The notes: generated from the letters alone by a model not told the origin. A stretch of 64,000 bases of DNA from Methanohalophilus levihalophilus (GCF_017874375.1 NZ_JAGGLK010000003.1:1-64000); one strand, 5' to 3'; counted from the first letter of the stretch, positions 18,469 to 29,198 are shown. A program made the numbers and translations.

Positions 18469-19752
18469 TTACCTTGATGGATGAATATATCCATCCTTGT
18501 CTCTCCTGATAAGTGGCATTGACAAATGCCTTCTTGCACAGGGAGGCACTTCGTAAATCCCGATTTCAAGTTCCCTTGGAATTTCAACCATTTCGAGTTC
18601 AGAAGCTGTTGTTTTACAATTGCGGCACCTGTATCCCTGATTTTTCCCTGCGGATTTCATCTTTTTTCCACAGGAAGAGCAGGTCGGGTTTACCAATTCA
18701 GATTTTGTTTCAAGTTTTTTGATTTCAAGTTTCTCAATATTGAATGTTCCTTCTTTGACACTGCCTGATAATACTACAATGTCTTCTGGAATTAGTTTCC
18801 TTACAAGTTCCCTGAAATTTTTGGTTGGTTCAAAAGCGGCGCAGTCTATGGTATTTCCCCTTTCGTCAGTGCTTTGGAAAAAGGTATGCCCTCCTTCGAT
18901 AGTATGAGGAATTGATGTAACTTTCAACTGAATGGTATAGGAATGCAAATCCTGTAAATCTTCAATGAAGGATGCCGGAATCAGGTGCATGTCCGTTCCC
19001 TGGTTTGTCCTGTATAGGAGAGTTCTTTCGGTATTCTCTCCTTCAATCGTATCTGCAGTTTCCCTGATGGCGGCTTTGTTCTTTCCACGGATGCCATAAA
19101 GAACGGGATCAACGGAATGTGGTACACAGACAACCAAATTGTTTGACATATCAACATTGTCCCAGGTTTCAGGATAAGTTGCATTGTCCGCTTTCCAGAC
19201 ACTTTCATCATCAACACGGCGGAGAGTTCCCCAGTTCTCCGGTTGCCTGTAAGCAAGCAATTCATAAGTGTAATCCCACTTCTCTGCAAGGGCTGCACCA
19301 GATGCAGCAAGTGCTCCAATTAACCCCCTGCCGTTTTTGTAGCCACGTGCTTCAAGTTTATTTCTTGAAATGATTTCCTTTGCCCTGTCAATTGTTATGA
19401 CCTGCCGAACCGTTTCAAGGAAAAAGTTTGCAAGCTCTTCCCTGCAGCTTTCGACTTGCCCAGCGTGAATAAACACCACGCCGGGATTTGTGTTCTCATC
19501 CTGGAATTGTGCAAAATCTTCCACCCTTTCTATTACGTGGGAAATCACTTCTTCAGGTCGTTCAGTTTCAATTTGCAGGGCTACAGCTGCATTTCCCCTT
19601 GTTTTGTAAGGAATTGTAGGATTCAAGCGGATAAGTAGTGGTTCATTTGTGATTTTACCGTATTGTTGCAGCTCTTCAAAAAGCAGGGCTCCGAGATATG
19701 TGGTGCACATCCCTGTATTTCGGGAATCGGTGTCATCAAATGCAATTATCAT
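18469..19752 (-). CDS. tiaS: tRNA(Ile2) 2-agmatinylcytidine synthetase (TiaS)
   Basis: TiaS conjugates agmatine to cytidine-34 of tRNA-Ile(CAU) so that it reads AUA codons. The 427-aa protein starts with the diagnostic MIIAFDDTDSRNTGMCTTY kinase-like motif. It continues with the TCKD/FLD domains, an OB-fold (about 290-350), and a zinc ribbon (CSSCGKKM ... YRCRNC). Agmatine would come from PdaD, encoded at 53097. It shares a divergent promoter region with the HTH gene at 19819. Confidence 0.95.
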   Translation of the reverse strand: MIIAFDDTDSRNTGMCTTYLGALLFEELQQYGKITNEPLLIRLNPTIPYKTRGNAAVALQIETERPEEVISHVIERVEDFAQFQDENTNPGVVFIHAGQVESCREELANFFLETVRQVITIDRAKEIISRNKLEARGYKNGRGLIGALAASGAALAEKWDYTYELLAYRQPENWGTLRRVDDESVWKADNATYPETWDNVDMSNNLVVCVPHSVDPVLYGIRGKNKAAIRETADTIEGENTERTLLYRTNQGTDMHLIPASFIEDLQDLHSYTIQLKVTSIPHTIEGGHTFFQSTDERGNTIDCAAFEPTKNFRELVRKLIPEDIVVLSGSVKEGTFNIEKLEIKKLETKSELVNPTCSSCGKKMKSAGKNQGYRCRNCKTTASELEMVEIPRELEIGIYEVPPCARRHLSMPLIRRDKDGYIHPSR

Positions 19753-19783
19753 ATGTTCAACGTCAGCATTCTATAACGGATAT

Positions 19784-19794
19784 GTTTATATAGT
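19784..19794. promoter_or_regulatory. Near-symmetric TATA box between divergent tiaS and HTH gene
   Basis: GTTTATATAG lies about 30 nt before ATG 19819 and about 37 nt before the tiaS start at 19752. The core TATATA can be read on both strands. Only 66 bp separate the two starts, so one element may serve both genes, or a second weaker element (CTATAACGGATATG) may serve tiaS. Confidence 0.4.
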
Positions 19795-19818
19795 TGTGTC
19801 TGGAAGATTCTACTTGTC

Positions 19819-20772
19819 ATGACAAAGGACATTCTGATACATCAAATAATTGATGTACTGGACAGAGCTGATTTTGTAATCTCCAACAGATGCAATATCC
19901 GTCCGCGAAGCTTTGATCTTGCTGCAAGAAAGGGTGATGTCCTTCTTTTCTGCAAGGTTTTATACAATATTGACAGCCTGAATGAGGATACGGCTTCTGA
20001 AATGAGGTCGCTGGCGGAATACCTGGGAGGTTCCCCGGTACTCATTGGCGCTAAAACACGGGATCAGTTGCTTGAGGACAGCGTAGTTTACATGAGGTAT
20101 GACATTCCGGCTCTAAACCTGCAGACGCTTTACGACTGTTTTGTCGAAGATGTTCCTCCACTGGTTTCAGCAGCCCCCGGTGGACTTTACGTTTCAATTG
20201 ACGGTGACGTGCTAAAGGAGGCCCGCAGCAGGATGGCTTTATCTCTTGGAGCTCTTGCAACACATCTGGGTGTTTCACGACGTACCATCAGCAAGTATGA
20301 AGAAGGGTGCATGGATGCTTCCATTGATGTAGTTCTCCAGCTTGAGGAATTGCTGGACGTAGCTCTTGCACGTTCCATTGATATCCTGAATCGGGGACTC
20401 AGGGAAGAAAGACGTGATTTTGAACTTGAAAAGCCGGCCCCCTCTGGTGATAGCATCCTGAGTTTTATCCAGGGTTTGGGTTATGATGTCCTGTCAACGG
20501 ATCAGGCACCCTTTAAGGCAGTTTCCAAAGATCCTTCCACTATTTTCCTTACGGGAATCAGTGAATACAGTGGTTCAATGCTCAAGCGGGCTCACCTGAT
20601 GAGCAGCATCTCCGAGGTTACACAAACCAGATCTGTATACATCATTGAAGGAAACAGCAAATACACTTCAGTGGAAAATACTGTTTTGATTGAAAAGAAA
20701 GAACTTGATTCACTTTCGGATTCTGATGAATTGGATACACTCATAGATGAGCGTTCCAAGGTTTCAAGTTGA
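19819..20772 (+). CDS. Archaeal HTH-type transcriptional regulator with nuclease-like N-terminal domain
   Basis: This 317-aa protein is the conserved archaeal putative HTH regulator family. An N-terminal alpha/beta domain (1-~125; FVISNRCNIRPRSFDLAARKG) resembles a restriction-endonuclease fold. The XRE-type HTH follows (about 133-190, MALSLGALATHLGVSRRTISKYEEG), and a C-terminal domain of similar alpha/beta type (about 210-300). The regulon is unknown. Being divergent from tiaS with a common promoter region, it may regulate itself or tiaS. Confidence 0.88.
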   Translation: MTKDILIHQIIDVLDRADFVISNRCNIRPRSFDLAARKGDVLLFCKVLYNIDSLNEDTASEMRSLAEYLGGSPVLIGAKTRDQLLEDSVVYMRYDIPALNLQTLYDCFVEDVPPLVSAAPGGLYVSIDGDVLKEARSRMALSLGALATHLGVSRRTISKYEEGCMDASIDVVLQLEELLDVALARSIDILNRGLREERRDFELEKPAPSGDSILSFIQGLGYDVLSTDQAPFKAVSKDPSTIFLTGISEYSGSMLKRAHLMSSISEVTQTRSVYIIEGNSKYTSVENTVLIEKKELDSLSDSDELDTLIDERSKVSS

Positions 20773-20790
20773 GTGCTTTTTCCAAAACTC

Positions 20791-20800
20791 TAATATATAC
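20791..20800 (+). promoter_or_regulatory. TATA box of purN (leaderless)
   Basis: TAATATATAC is centred about 25 nt before ATG 20821, and no Shine-Dalgarno is present. Transcription probably starts at or next to the purN start codon and may continue through glyA and folD. Confidence 0.5.
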
Positions 20801-20820
20801 TTATTAACTATGGTTGTCCG

Positions 20821-21429
20821 ATGACTCTCAACATAGCAGTGCTGGTCTCCGGACGGGGCTCAAATCTCCAGTCCATAATCGACAACATTGAAAATGGTTA
20901 CATCAAGGATGCTGCTATCCGTGTTGTTGTTAGCGATAAGGAAGATGCTTACGCGCTTGAGAGAGCCAGAAATCACGGCATTAATGCGGAATTTGTGGAT
21001 CCGTCAGCTTTCTCCGACAAAGATCAATATGAGAGTCGTATTCTGGAGATTCTTGACGGCTATGACGTGGAATTGCTGCTGCTCGCAGGCTATATGCGGT
21101 TGCTGGGTGGCGGTATTGTTCGACATTTCAAAAACAGGATAATAAACATTCATCCTGCTCTTCTTCCTTCTTTTAAAGGGCTTCATGCACAAAAACAGGC
21201 TCTGGAGCATGGGGTAAAAGTTGCAGGCTGCACAGTTCATTTTGTAGATGAAGACATGGATTCTGGTCCTATTATCCTGCAAAAATGTGTTCCGGTACTT
21301 GATGATGATACAGAAGATTCCCTTGCAGAGCGGATTCTCAGGGAAGAGCACCGGATTTATCCTGAAGCTGTGAAATTGTATGCAGAAGGACGTCTTGACA
21401 TTAAAGGCCGCATTGTTTCAATATCATAA
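20821..21429 (+). CDS. purN: Phosphoribosylglycinamide formyltransferase (PurN)
   Basis: PurN transfers a formyl group from 10-formyl-tetrahydrofolate to GAR in purine synthesis. The 202-aa protein shows [13 protein letters not shown], the [15 protein letters not shown] loop and the catalytic Asp region [17 protein letters not shown]. It heads the folate block purN-glyA-folD-DHPS-metV/metF. In Methanosarcina, tetrahydrofolate enzymes serve biosynthesis while tetrahydrosarcinapterin serves methanogenesis. Confidence 0.96.
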   Translation: MTLNIAVLVSGRGSNLQSIIDNIENGYIKDAAIRVVVSDKEDAYALERARNHGINAEFVDPSAFSDKDQYESRILEILDGYDVELLLLAGYMRLLGGGIVRHFKNRIINIHPALLPSFKGLHAQKQALEHGVKVAGCTVHFVDEDMDSGPIILQKCVPVLDDDTEDSLAERILREEHRIYPEAVKLYAEGRLDIKGRIVSIS

Positions 21430-21472
21430 ATTTATATCAAATCTCGTTAAATCCAAAGGAAAGGAAAAAGGT

Positions 21473-22714
21473 ATGTCTTATATTTCAGAAATCGATCCGG
21501 AAATTGAAGAAGCACTGAAACAGGAGGCAGAAAGGCAGGAATTCAGGCTTAACCTGATTGCCTCCGAAAATTATGCCAGCCGCGCAGTGATGGAAGCACA
21601 GGGTTCCATCATGACAAACAAGTACGCAGAAGGTTATTCTGGAAAGCGCTACTATGGCGGATGCCAGTATGTGGATGTTGCTGAAGATCTTGCAATTGAA
21701 AGGGCAAAAGAAATCTTTGGTGCAGAACACGTAAACGTACAGCCACATTCCGGTTCAGGTTCCAACATGGCAGTTTATTTCTCTGTCCTCAAACCCGGGG
21801 ACAAAATCATGTCTATGGACCTCTCCCACGGTGGGCACCTTTCCCACGGAAGTCCTGTAAGCTTCTCAGGCCAGTTGTATGACATTGTACCTTACGGCGT
21901 TGACCGTGAAACAGAGGAACTTGACTATGACGCTCTCATGGAAATGGCAAAGAAGGAACTTCCGCAGATGATTGTCGTCGGAGCTTCCGCTTATTCAAGG
22001 ATCATTGACTTCAAGCGCTTCAAGGAAATCGCCGATGAAGTGGATGCTTACCTGCTTGCAGATATTGCGCACATTGCCGGCCTCGTTGCTGCAGGTGTTC
22101 ATCCAAGCCCGATTCCATATGCAGATTTTGTTACAACCACCACCCACAAGACCCTCAGGGGCCCTCGTGGTGGAATGATTATGTGTAAGGAAGAATACGC
22201 AAAAGGTGTTGACAAAGCTGTCTTCCCGGGAATCCAGGGCGGTCCGCTCATGCACACAATCGCAGCAAAAGCAGTTGCCTTTAAGGAAGTCCTTTCCACT
22301 GATTTCAGGAAGTACCAGGAGCAGACCATTAAGAACGCCGATGCACTTGCAGGGGCTCTCATTGACAGGGATTTCGATATTATTTCCGGTGGTACTGACA
22401 ATCACCTTATGCTTATGGATCTTAACAAGTTCGATATCACCGGTAAAGACGGTGAAGCTATCATGAGCAAGGCAGGTGTTATCATTAACAAGAATGCGAT
22501 TCCATTTGAAACTCGCGGACCATTCATCACAAGCGGTCTGCGCGCAGGCACTCCGGCTGCAACAACCCGCGGTATGAAGGAAGAGCAGATGGATGACATC
22601 GCAGGATTCCTTGACACAGTTCTCAGGAACCCAACTGATGAGAAGGTCCTTGCTGAAGTGAGTGCTGATGTCCAGCAGCTCTGCAGTGATTTCCCAATCT
22701 ATCAGAATCTCTAA
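21473..22714 (+). CDS. glyA: Serine hydroxymethyltransferase (GlyA)
   Basis: GlyA is a PLP enzyme that turns serine plus tetrahydrofolate into glycine plus methylene-tetrahydrofolate. The 413-aa protein shows [13 protein letters not shown], the [14 protein letters not shown] loop and the PLP lysine in [16 protein letters not shown] 21473 follows the strong AAAGGAAAGGAAAAAGG. The 31-codon in-frame extension upstream overlaps purN and is not used. The folate context suggests tetrahydrofolate, not tetrahydrosarcinapterin, as cofactor. Confidence 0.97.
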   Translation: MSYISEIDPEIEEALKQEAERQEFRLNLIASENYASRAVMEAQGSIMTNKYAEGYSGKRYYGGCQYVDVAEDLAIERAKEIFGAEHVNVQPHSGSGSNMAVYFSVLKPGDKIMSMDLSHGGHLSHGSPVSFSGQLYDIVPYGVDRETEELDYDALMEMAKKELPQMIVVGASAYSRIIDFKRFKEIADEVDAYLLADIAHIAGLVAAGVHPSPIPYADFVTTTTHKTLRGPRGGMIMCKEEYAKGVDKAVFPGIQGGPLMHTIAAKAVAFKEVLSTDFRKYQEQTIKNADALAGALIDRDFDIISGGTDNHLMLMDLNKFDITGKDGEAIMSKAGVIINKNAIPFETRGPFITSGLRAGTPAATTRGMKEEQMDDIAGFLDTVLRNPTDEKVLAEVSADVQQLCSDFPIYQNL

Positions 22715-22724
22715 GGTGTGTTAA

Positions 22725-23603
22725 ATGACAGATGAAAGCAGGATTATCGATGGCAGGGCTCTTTCAAAAAAGATTGAAGAGCAGGTGAAGAGCGAAGTTG
22801 AAGGCTTGAAAGAAAGCACAGGCGTTGTTCCCGGTCTTGCCACTATCCTCGTAGGAGATGATCCTGCTTCCAAAATGTACGTACGCCTTAAACACAAAGC
22901 ATGCGAAAGGGTTGGTATCAATGCGGAAGATCAGAATCTTGATGCATCCGTTTCTCAGAAAGAGCTTCTTGCTTTGATTGAATCCCTTAATTCAAGGGAA
23001 GATATTCACGGTATACTTTTGCAACTTCCACTTCCTCCACAATTGGATGCAGAGGAAGCCATGCAGGCAATTGCTCCCACAAAAGATGTTGACGGTTTCC
23101 ATCCCTGCAATGTCGGGAACCTGCTCATCGGGGATGAACAACTTGTTCCCTGTACGCCCGCCGGAATAATCAAGGCACTTGATGAATACGGCGTGGAAAT
23201 TCAGGGCAAGAATGCGGTAATCATAGGTCACAGCAATGTGGTTGGGAAGCCCATGGCTGCAATGCTTCTAAACCGCAATGCCACGGTTTCAGTGTGCCAT
23301 GTTTTTACTGATGATCTCAAGCGCTACACAAAAGAGGCGGATATTCTTATTGTTGCTACCGGAGTCAAGCACCTCATCAAAGCCGATATGGTTAAAGAAG
23401 GCGTTGTGATATTTGATGCCGGCATCACCGAGGAAGACGGCAAAGTTTACGGTGATGTTGACTTTGAGAACGTTTCAAAAAAGGCTTCTCTCATTACCCC
23501 TGTTCCGGGTGGCGTGGGTCCTATGACCATTGCAACTCTTCTTACACATGTCACGCTTGCCGCAAAGCATTTTGCAGGGCAGCGGGCGCACTTATATAAG
23601 TGA
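22725..23603 (+). CDS. folD: Methylene-tetrahydrofolate dehydrogenase/cyclohydrolase (FolD)
   Basis: FolD interconverts methylene-, methenyl- and 10-formyl-tetrahydrofolate. The 292-aa protein shows the catalytic YVRLKHKAC helix, [16 protein letters not shown] and the NADP loop [12 protein letters not shown], then [11 protein letters not shown] near the end. AAGGTGT precedes ATG 22725, 10 nt after glyA. It supplies formyl-THF to PurN. Confidence 0.97.
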   Translation: MTDESRIIDGRALSKKIEEQVKSEVEGLKESTGVVPGLATILVGDDPASKMYVRLKHKACERVGINAEDQNLDASVSQKELLALIESLNSREDIHGILLQLPLPPQLDAEEAMQAIAPTKDVDGFHPCNVGNLLIGDEQLVPCTPAGIIKALDEYGVEIQGKNAVIIGHSNVVGKPMAAMLLNRNATVSVCHVFTDDLKRYTKEADILIVATGVKHLIKADMVKEGVVIFDAGITEEDGKVYGDVDFENVSKKASLITPVPGGVGPMTIATLLTHVTLAAKHFAGQRAHLYK

Positions 23604-23630
23604 TAAAGTAAGCTTTGTATTGGTAATTCC

Positions 23631-24854
23631 ATGGTCGTTGATGTTGACATATGCGGACTGAAGGTTGGGGACAGGCATCCTGTCCATATCATGGGAGTAA
23701 TGAACCTAAGCCGCGAATCTTTTTACAAAGGGTCAGTTGTCAAAGGCGATGCCTTGCTGGATGTTGCCCAGAAAATGATTGATGAGGGAGCAACCATTCT
23801 GGATCTTGGGGCACGTTCCACATGGCCTCTTGCAGATCCAATTTCAAGGGAGGAAGAACGTAATCGTTTGCTACCAGCCCTTGATGCACTTGCTGGTAAT
23901 GTTGATGCGGTTATTTCCGTAGATACCATGTTTTCTGATCTCGCGGAAGCAGCCCTGAATAAAGGTGCTGATGTAATTAATGATGTTTCCGGATTTGCCA
24001 TCGATGAAAAAATGGTTGACGTTGTAGCGGATTTCAGCTGTCCGACTGTTGTAATGGCATCCAAAAAAGTTCCCGGGGATGTTCTCGGAATGGATGAAGT
24101 GATGCAATCTCTGGCGAATATTCTCCAGATAAGTGAGGATAAGGGGATTGACACTGACAGGGTAATCCTTGATCCGGCCATCGGGAAATGGATTCCTGAA
24201 AAAATCCCTATGTACGATTTTGAAACATTTGATCGTTTTGAGCGACTCAAAACTTTCAACAAACCGATTCTGGCAGCTCTTTCACGTAAATCCTGTATAG
24301 GTGAAGTCCTGGATAAACCTGCAGAAGACAGACTCTACGGAAGTCTTGCAGCTACTGCCATTGCAGTCCAGAAAGGCGCTCACATTATTCGCACTCACGA
24401 TGTGGCTCCAACCCTTGATGCTGTCAAAGTGGCAGCTGCAATTCGAGGAAACCCTCCTGTGGAAATTGACGGTGAACGGGAAGTGCAGATGCTGGAAATA
24501 GCAGATCCTGATGATTCCGTGAGGTTGATGCAGTCCCTGGGCGTTACTTCCACGGGTGCGCAAATAATGAAAAACAAGACTGTGATGTTCAATTTACTTG
24601 TCAAAAACGTAACTACGACTGAAGCTCTCATTATCAAACAGGAAATCCTCGCAAGAGGCGGGGATGCAGCTCTTGAAAGAAATGCTGTATCCCATGAAAC
24701 CGAGAAGACGGATCTCGTTGTGATGGGGACCCTGCTGCAGCTCAAAAAACTGGCAGAGAAGCTTCAGGGGCAAGCACGTGGTCTTCCAAAGATTGCGGAA
24801 ATGATTGATGCAGTTCTTCGGGAATACAATGATATAGAATACCGTTACCAGTGA
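23631..24854 (+). CDS. Dihydropteroate synthase-related protein
   Basis: At 407 aa this is longer than bacterial FolP (~280). The first ~275 residues are the DHPS TIM barrel: VHIMGVMNLSRESFYKG, ILDLGARST, VISVDTMFSD, INDVSGF, VILDPAIGKW, LAALSRKSCIGEV and IIRTHDV. A C-terminal alpha/beta extension of ~125 residues follows. It could join p-aminobenzoate to a pterin for folate synthesis in this cluster, or be a methanopterin-side homologue. The folate neighbours favour the former, but relatives of this long type are poorly defined. Confidence 0.85.
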   Translation: MVVDVDICGLKVGDRHPVHIMGVMNLSRESFYKGSVVKGDALLDVAQKMIDEGATILDLGARSTWPLADPISREEERNRLLPALDALAGNVDAVISVDTMFSDLAEAALNKGADVINDVSGFAIDEKMVDVVADFSCPTVVMASKKVPGDVLGMDEVMQSLANILQISEDKGIDTDRVILDPAIGKWIPEKIPMYDFETFDRFERLKTFNKPILAALSRKSCIGEVLDKPAEDRLYGSLAATAIAVQKGAHIIRTHDVAPTLDAVKVAAAIRGNPPVEIDGEREVQMLEIADPDDSVRLMQSLGVTSTGAQIMKNKTVMFNLLVKNVTTTEALIIKQEILARGGDAALERNAVSHETEKTDLVVMGTLLQLKKLAEKLQGQARGLPKIAEMIDAVLREYNDIEYRYQ

Positions 24855-24860
24855 AATAAA

Positions 24861-25472
24861 ATGATAATTTCTTCTTCCAAACCATTCGAGGAAATTCTTT
24901 CCATGCTGGATGATGCCGGCAAAATCTTTGTTATAGGATGCGGAGTCTGTGCCACAAAACTCCATGTCGGCGGGGAGCCTGAAGTAGAGGATATGTGCCG
25001 CAAACTCAGGGAGGCAGGCAAGGATGTTATTGGTGGAACTGTCACAAAAGCGGCATGCAGCGTAAAGTCACTGGATTATCTTCTGGACCTTGATCCAAAG
25101 ATTAAAGATGCTGATTCCCTTCTCATAATGTCCTGCGGAAGCGGGCTTTCCATAATTGCCTCAGTTACGGATGCGGAAGTTCATCCTGCTACAAACACGG
25201 ATTCTCTTGGCGGGATCTCCTGTGGGGATGTAAAGGAAGAACAGTGTGTGATGTGCGGAGACTGTATTGCGGACTTTTTCGGGGGAATCTGCCCCACAGC
25301 CCGGTGTCCCAAGGGTTTGCTGAATGGCCCCTGCGGCGGTTCAATGGATGGCAAATGCGAGGTTGATCCCGAAAAAGATTGTGTGTGGGAATTAATTTAC
25401 ATCAAGCTTAGGGATACTAATCGGTTGGATTTGCTGGATAGGATGTTTGAGCCGAAGGAATATGATGCTTGA
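24861..25472 (+). CDS. metV: MetV-like zinc/Fe-S protein, methylene-THF reductase partner
   Basis: This 203-aa protein belongs to the methylene-tetrahydrofolate reductase C-terminal-like family. The N-terminal domain has CGVCATKLHVGGEPEV. The C-terminal Cys-rich part has CVMCGDC, CPTARCPKGLLNGPCGG and CEVDPEKDC. In acetogens MetV pairs with MetF. Here metF is the next conserved gene, but a 3.4-kb KAP gene lies between. It begins 6 nt after the DHPS-like gene, so it belongs to that operon. Confidence 0.88.
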   Translation: MIISSSKPFEEILSMLDDAGKIFVIGCGVCATKLHVGGEPEVEDMCRKLREAGKDVIGGTVTKAACSVKSLDYLLDLDPKIKDADSLLIMSCGSGLSIIASVTDAEVHPATNTDSLGGISCGDVKEEQCVMCGDCIADFFGGICPTARCPKGLLNGPCGGSMDGKCEVDPEKDCVWELIYIKLRDTNRLDLLDRMFEPKEYDA

Positions 25473-25700
25473 GGCTCCCTTATATTCTTACTTTCAAATT
25501 CAATTATTAAGATAATCCCATCTACTTTTTGATATTTTCTTAATTTGAATAGTCAGGAACTTCCAACTTCAATTTAACAAGCTCCGAATGAATATTTTTG
25601 ATTACAAAGGAAAAGTTTAATTGTGGCATCGTCTTTCATGTATCAAAAATAAAAGTTAGGACAAAACAGCTTTCAAAAGATGAACTTTCTAAAAAGCGAA

Positions 25701-25706
25701 TATAAA
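25701..25706 (+). promoter_or_regulatory. TATA box of the KAP gene (leaderless)
   Basis: TATAAA, within CGAATATAAATG, lies about 24 nt upstream of ATG 25727, with no Shine-Dalgarno. The 254-bp gap before the gene (25473-25726) is AT-rich and otherwise shows no gene or strong structure. Confidence 0.55.
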
Positions 25707-25726
25707 TGTGAGAATATGGCGATAAC

Positions 25727-28700
25727 ATGTACCAATTCAACCTTCTTTCAGATGAAGTTTCAGATGACGATTATTTTGAAGATAAGACTCACGAAAATGT
25801 AGCTGAAACATTGTTTAATCTAATAGACTCTAATGATCGAGGCTTTACAATCGGTTTGGAAGGAGAATGGGGCTCCGGAAAATCAACAGTAATTTCTATT
25901 TTAAAAAAGAAACTTGAGGGAAAAGCTTTCCATTATTTTTATTTTGATGCATGGGCACATGAAGGCGATCATCTTCGGAGGATATTTTTAGAATCTTTGT
26001 TAGATCAGTTGGGCATGAAGAGTAGAAAAATCGATGAGCTAAAAGCAAAGATTTCAAATCGCACTCGTAAAACCTTTACTCACACAAATCAATATGGTAC
26101 AACTCTTGGGAAACTGATGGCATTTTCAGTCATGGCTGTTCCACTGGGTGCTGGCCTTGTTTCAGGAGTTGATAGTTCACAACTATCATTTCAATGGGGT
26201 GGAAACCCACATTGGCCTTTTTGGATTGGGGTAATTCTATCAATAATGCCTTTTTTTGTTGTTGTTGCGAATATTGGCTACTTAGCTGCACGCAAAGAAG
26301 ATGGTATGAAAAGTTTGTTCAATGCAAATAACTGGGTATTTTTAGAACGTAAAGATGACGTAACCGCTACTCAGGAAATATCTTCTGAAGAGGAGCGTTC
26401 TTCAATTGAGTTTGAAAGATATTTTGGCGACATCATGGATGAGCTTTTCAAGGATAACCCTTCTAGCAAGCTAGTTATCGTTGTTGATAATTTAGATCGT
26501 ATTGAAGCAAAAGATTCTTTGAAAATTTGGTCAACTCTGCAAACGTTTCTTCAGAAGAGAAATCCTTCAAATTCTGGTTGTCAATGGTATGAAAATATCT
26601 GGATTATTGTACCTCATGACAAAAATGGACTTTCTAAACTTTGGGAAAATAAGGAACATTTGGACGAAGACAATTACGGGGAATGTGGAAAAAATTCAAA
26701 TGGTTTTAGCAGTAGTGCATGTGCAAAATCGTTCTTTGATAAATGTTTCCAAATACGTCTTGAAGTTCCAAAACCCGTTTTGACTGGCTGGGAAGGCTTT
26801 GCTCGAAAAATGATAGATCAAGCGTTTGTAAATTGGAATGAAGAGGACAAAATAACAGTTTTTAGGATTCTACAATTAACACGTAAGCATGTTGGGGATG
26901 CTCCGACTCCTCGTGAAATTAAGAATTATGTTAATCAAGTTGGTCTGCTGAGGTTGCATGTCTTCAAAGAAATTCCAGTAGAAAGTATAGCCTACTACGT
27001 AATTCACAAATATTTGTATAATACCGATACTGAAAAAATAAAAGAGAACTTGAAAGACGGTCAATTGCCTGAAGAAACTGACAGGCATTTTTTGCCTTCT
27101 GAATGTGACAAACACTTAGCAGGGATTGTTTTTGGTGTTAGTCCAGAAATAGGTCAGCAATTACTTCTTGAACCTGAAATTGAAAAAGATTTGCAAGATG
27201 GAAATGGGGAACAATTAAAAGATTTGATGAGAATGCATGGGGATGGATTCTGGTCTGTATTTGATCTTCATATAAGCAGATTATCAACACATTTTGATTT
27301 GTTCAAATACTCTAAAGCAATTTATGAAGAGTTATGGGAAGATTATGGGTATAAATGCACTCAATTTGTGCAAAAGGCACAAAAATCGTTTTTAGTAGAT
27401 CCGTCGACTCTCCCAATAAATGAAAACATTGACGGTTATTTGCCAATAATCAAAATGTCCTCAGACAAGGATTTCCTTGAATCAGTTTGGAATAATGCTT
27501 TAGCAGATCTAGGAGAAAAAATTAGGACACGCGATGGGTTTGACTACGAAAGCAATGTTAGAGGTGTTGAAAAAATAGCTGAGAGTATGGGAAACACATC
27601 TTTCCAAGGGATGACGCTCCACGATATTGATTCGAAAAATTGGATAAAATGGGCTCAAGCTTCTAATTTGCAACAAATACCAGCTTATAAGTGGGTTCTT
27701 CCTCCACAAGATATAGTAGATTCCATTGCTGAGAACATCCCTCCTTCTCCTTCAATTGTACCTGGTACAAAAGAACTCTTCATTTACTCTATTAATTCGG
27801 GAATAAGGAAATGGGAAATGCTTCCTCAAGCATGTCAAAACCACATATTTTGGAATAATGGTACGGCATCGAACGGGAATCAACCATCTAGGGAAGCACT
27901 TGATATTTTAATTTGGCTGACATTTTATTGTGAATCTTGTAGGGATAAGATAGCAGAGTTGCTCAAAACAGGACAATTCCATAACTTTGTCTATCATCAT
28001 CAAGATCAGACTTTGGATATTGATTCTGCCTTCATAATGGCTTACTATTTCAAAAACAAATTGCATGATATTAAAGTTCCACCACTTGCTAATTCAATAA
28101 ATGGATTTCAATTGATGCGTGATGTTTGGCTAACCAGAAACAAAGAGAATGCAAAAGGGATGTTTGAAAATCTGAAAAAATTCAATCAGCTTGACATTTT
28201 GTGGGAGCTTGCTGAAAATCCAGAAAATAAGCTTGTTGCTGACATTCTTGAATTGGCTGTTGACAATGAAATTGCAGACTTGTTTAGTTGCTCAGAATCG
28301 CTCAATAAATTGCACTTTGTAATGGCGTTAATTGGAGATGATTCAAGCGGTATAAATGCTAAATTATTAGATGAGTTCATGAAGCATTCGGAAATCGGAA
28401 ATGAGATAAAATCCTCCTCAACTTTAGACGTTTCAAATTATTCAGATGAACTTCTTTTGATTTTGAAGAAAACGACTGATAAGGAAATACTTGATACTCT
28501 TGCATCAGCTTTAGTCCGACTAGAAAAAGAAGGATGGGATACATGTTTTGCTGAGGATACCTCTCTTGCAGACCTCGCCTTAATGATGAAGGCTAAGAAA
28601 TCGAGCTTTTCACTCGGAAATGCATTTTTGAATTCAATTTTTGAAATCGCTGAACAATGGGCTATGGATGATATTCATTTAAATGCTCAACAAAAGGAAA

Positions 28701-29161
28701 GATGGCATAAGTTTGTGGATCTACTTGGGGACAGTTTCCAAAAACGCTACAAAGATAAAATCACTAAACTAATTCTTGACGAACACTTTTCTGTAACAGA
28801 TGAATTTTATGAATATAATAAACAATTTGTTGAATACAAAAAACTAGTGACAGACGGTAGATCTGATATTCAAGATCTAGTTGAAGAATCTCTAAAAGAA
28901 GACGGTGATTTTATTAGCTTAGGGTTCTTGGATACAGTTTTAGAAAATGATGTGAATAGAGATTTTCTTCCTGCGTCACATATTCCAGATGTTCTCTCAG
29001 ATCCTTTTCACGAGTTATACTGGGCTCAAAAGGATGTGGAAAAGCAGGATCTTCTTAAACGAATAGCTAAAAAATTCAAAGTTGAAATTGAGGAGCAAAC
29101 ACCAGAGTCCGATGATGATACAGATGACTCAACAGTTGAAGATTCTATTGGTGAAGAATAA
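25727..29161 (+). CDS. KAP-family P-loop NTPase, 1144 aa, with membrane insertion
   Basis: This is a STAND-like KAP NTPase (Kidins220/ARMS-PifA family). Walker A GEWGSGKST is at about 46-54, followed by the family signature FDAWAHEGDHLRRIF (about 73-87). Two membrane helices (about 128-147 and 164-187) sit inside the NTPase as usual for KAP. Walker B is LVIVVDNLDRIE (about 249-260). The C-terminal ~700 residues are helical, with no domain I recognise, and end in an acidic tail. KAP proteins in prokaryotes are often linked with exclusion of phage or plasmids, but no function is shown here. Codon and base use are clearly more AT-rich than its neighbours, and it separates metV from metF, so acquisition by transfer is likely. 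Confidence 0.88.
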   Translation: MYQFNLLSDEVSDDDYFEDKTHENVAETLFNLIDSNDRGFTIGLEGEWGSGKSTVISILKKKLEGKAFHYFYFDAWAHEGDHLRRIFLESLLDQLGMKSRKIDELKAKISNRTRKTFTHTNQYGTTLGKLMAFSVMAVPLGAGLVSGVDSSQLSFQWGGNPHWPFWIGVILSIMPFFVVVANIGYLAARKEDGMKSLFNANNWVFLERKDDVTATQEISSEEERSSIEFERYFGDIMDELFKDNPSSKLVIVVDNLDRIEAKDSLKIWSTLQTFLQKRNPSNSGCQWYENIWIIVPHDKNGLSKLWENKEHLDEDNYGECGKNSNGFSSSACAKSFFDKCFQIRLEVPKPVLTGWEGFARKMIDQAFVNWNEEDKITVFRILQLTRKHVGDAPTPREIKNYVNQVGLLRLHVFKEIPVESIAYYVIHKYLYNTDTEKIKENLKDGQLPEETDRHFLPSECDKHLAGIVFGVSPEIGQQLLLEPEIEKDLQDGNGEQLKDLMRMHGDGFWSVFDLHISRLSTHFDLFKYSKAIYEELWEDYGYKCTQFVQKAQKSFLVDPSTLPINENIDGYLPIIKMSSDKDFLESVWNNALADLGEKIRTRDGFDYESNVRGVEKIAESMGNTSFQGMTLHDIDSKNWIKWAQASNLQQIPAYKWVLPPQDIVDSIAENIPPSPSIVPGTKELFIYSINSGIRKWEMLPQACQNHIFWNNGTASNGNQPSREALDILIWLTFYCESCRDKIAELLKTGQFHNFVYHHQDQTLDIDSAFIMAYYFKNKLHDIKVPPLANSINGFQLMRDVWLTRNKENAKGMFENLKKFNQLDILWELAENPENKLVADILELAVDNEIADLFSCSESLNKLHFVMALIGDDSSGINAKLLDEFMKHSEIGNEIKSSSTLDVSNYSDELLLILKKTTDKEILDTLASALVRLEKEGWDTCFAEDTSLADLALMMKAKKSSFSLGNAFLNSIFEIAEQWAMDDIHLNAQQKERWHKFVDLLGDSFQKRYKDKITKLILDEHFSVTDEFYEYNKQFVEYKKLVTDGRSDIQDLVEESLKEDGDFISLGFLDTVLENDVNRDFLPASHIPDVLSDPFHELYWAQKDVEKQDLLKRIAKKFKVEIEEQTPESDDDTDDSTVEDSIGEE

Positions 29162-29198
29162 ATGTGCACAATTTGTAGTTCACAATCTCCGCGATGAG

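Noticed and set aside
21380-22714. Longer glyA starting inside purN
   Set aside because: A strong Shine-Dalgarno and the family N-terminus both point to ATG 21473.
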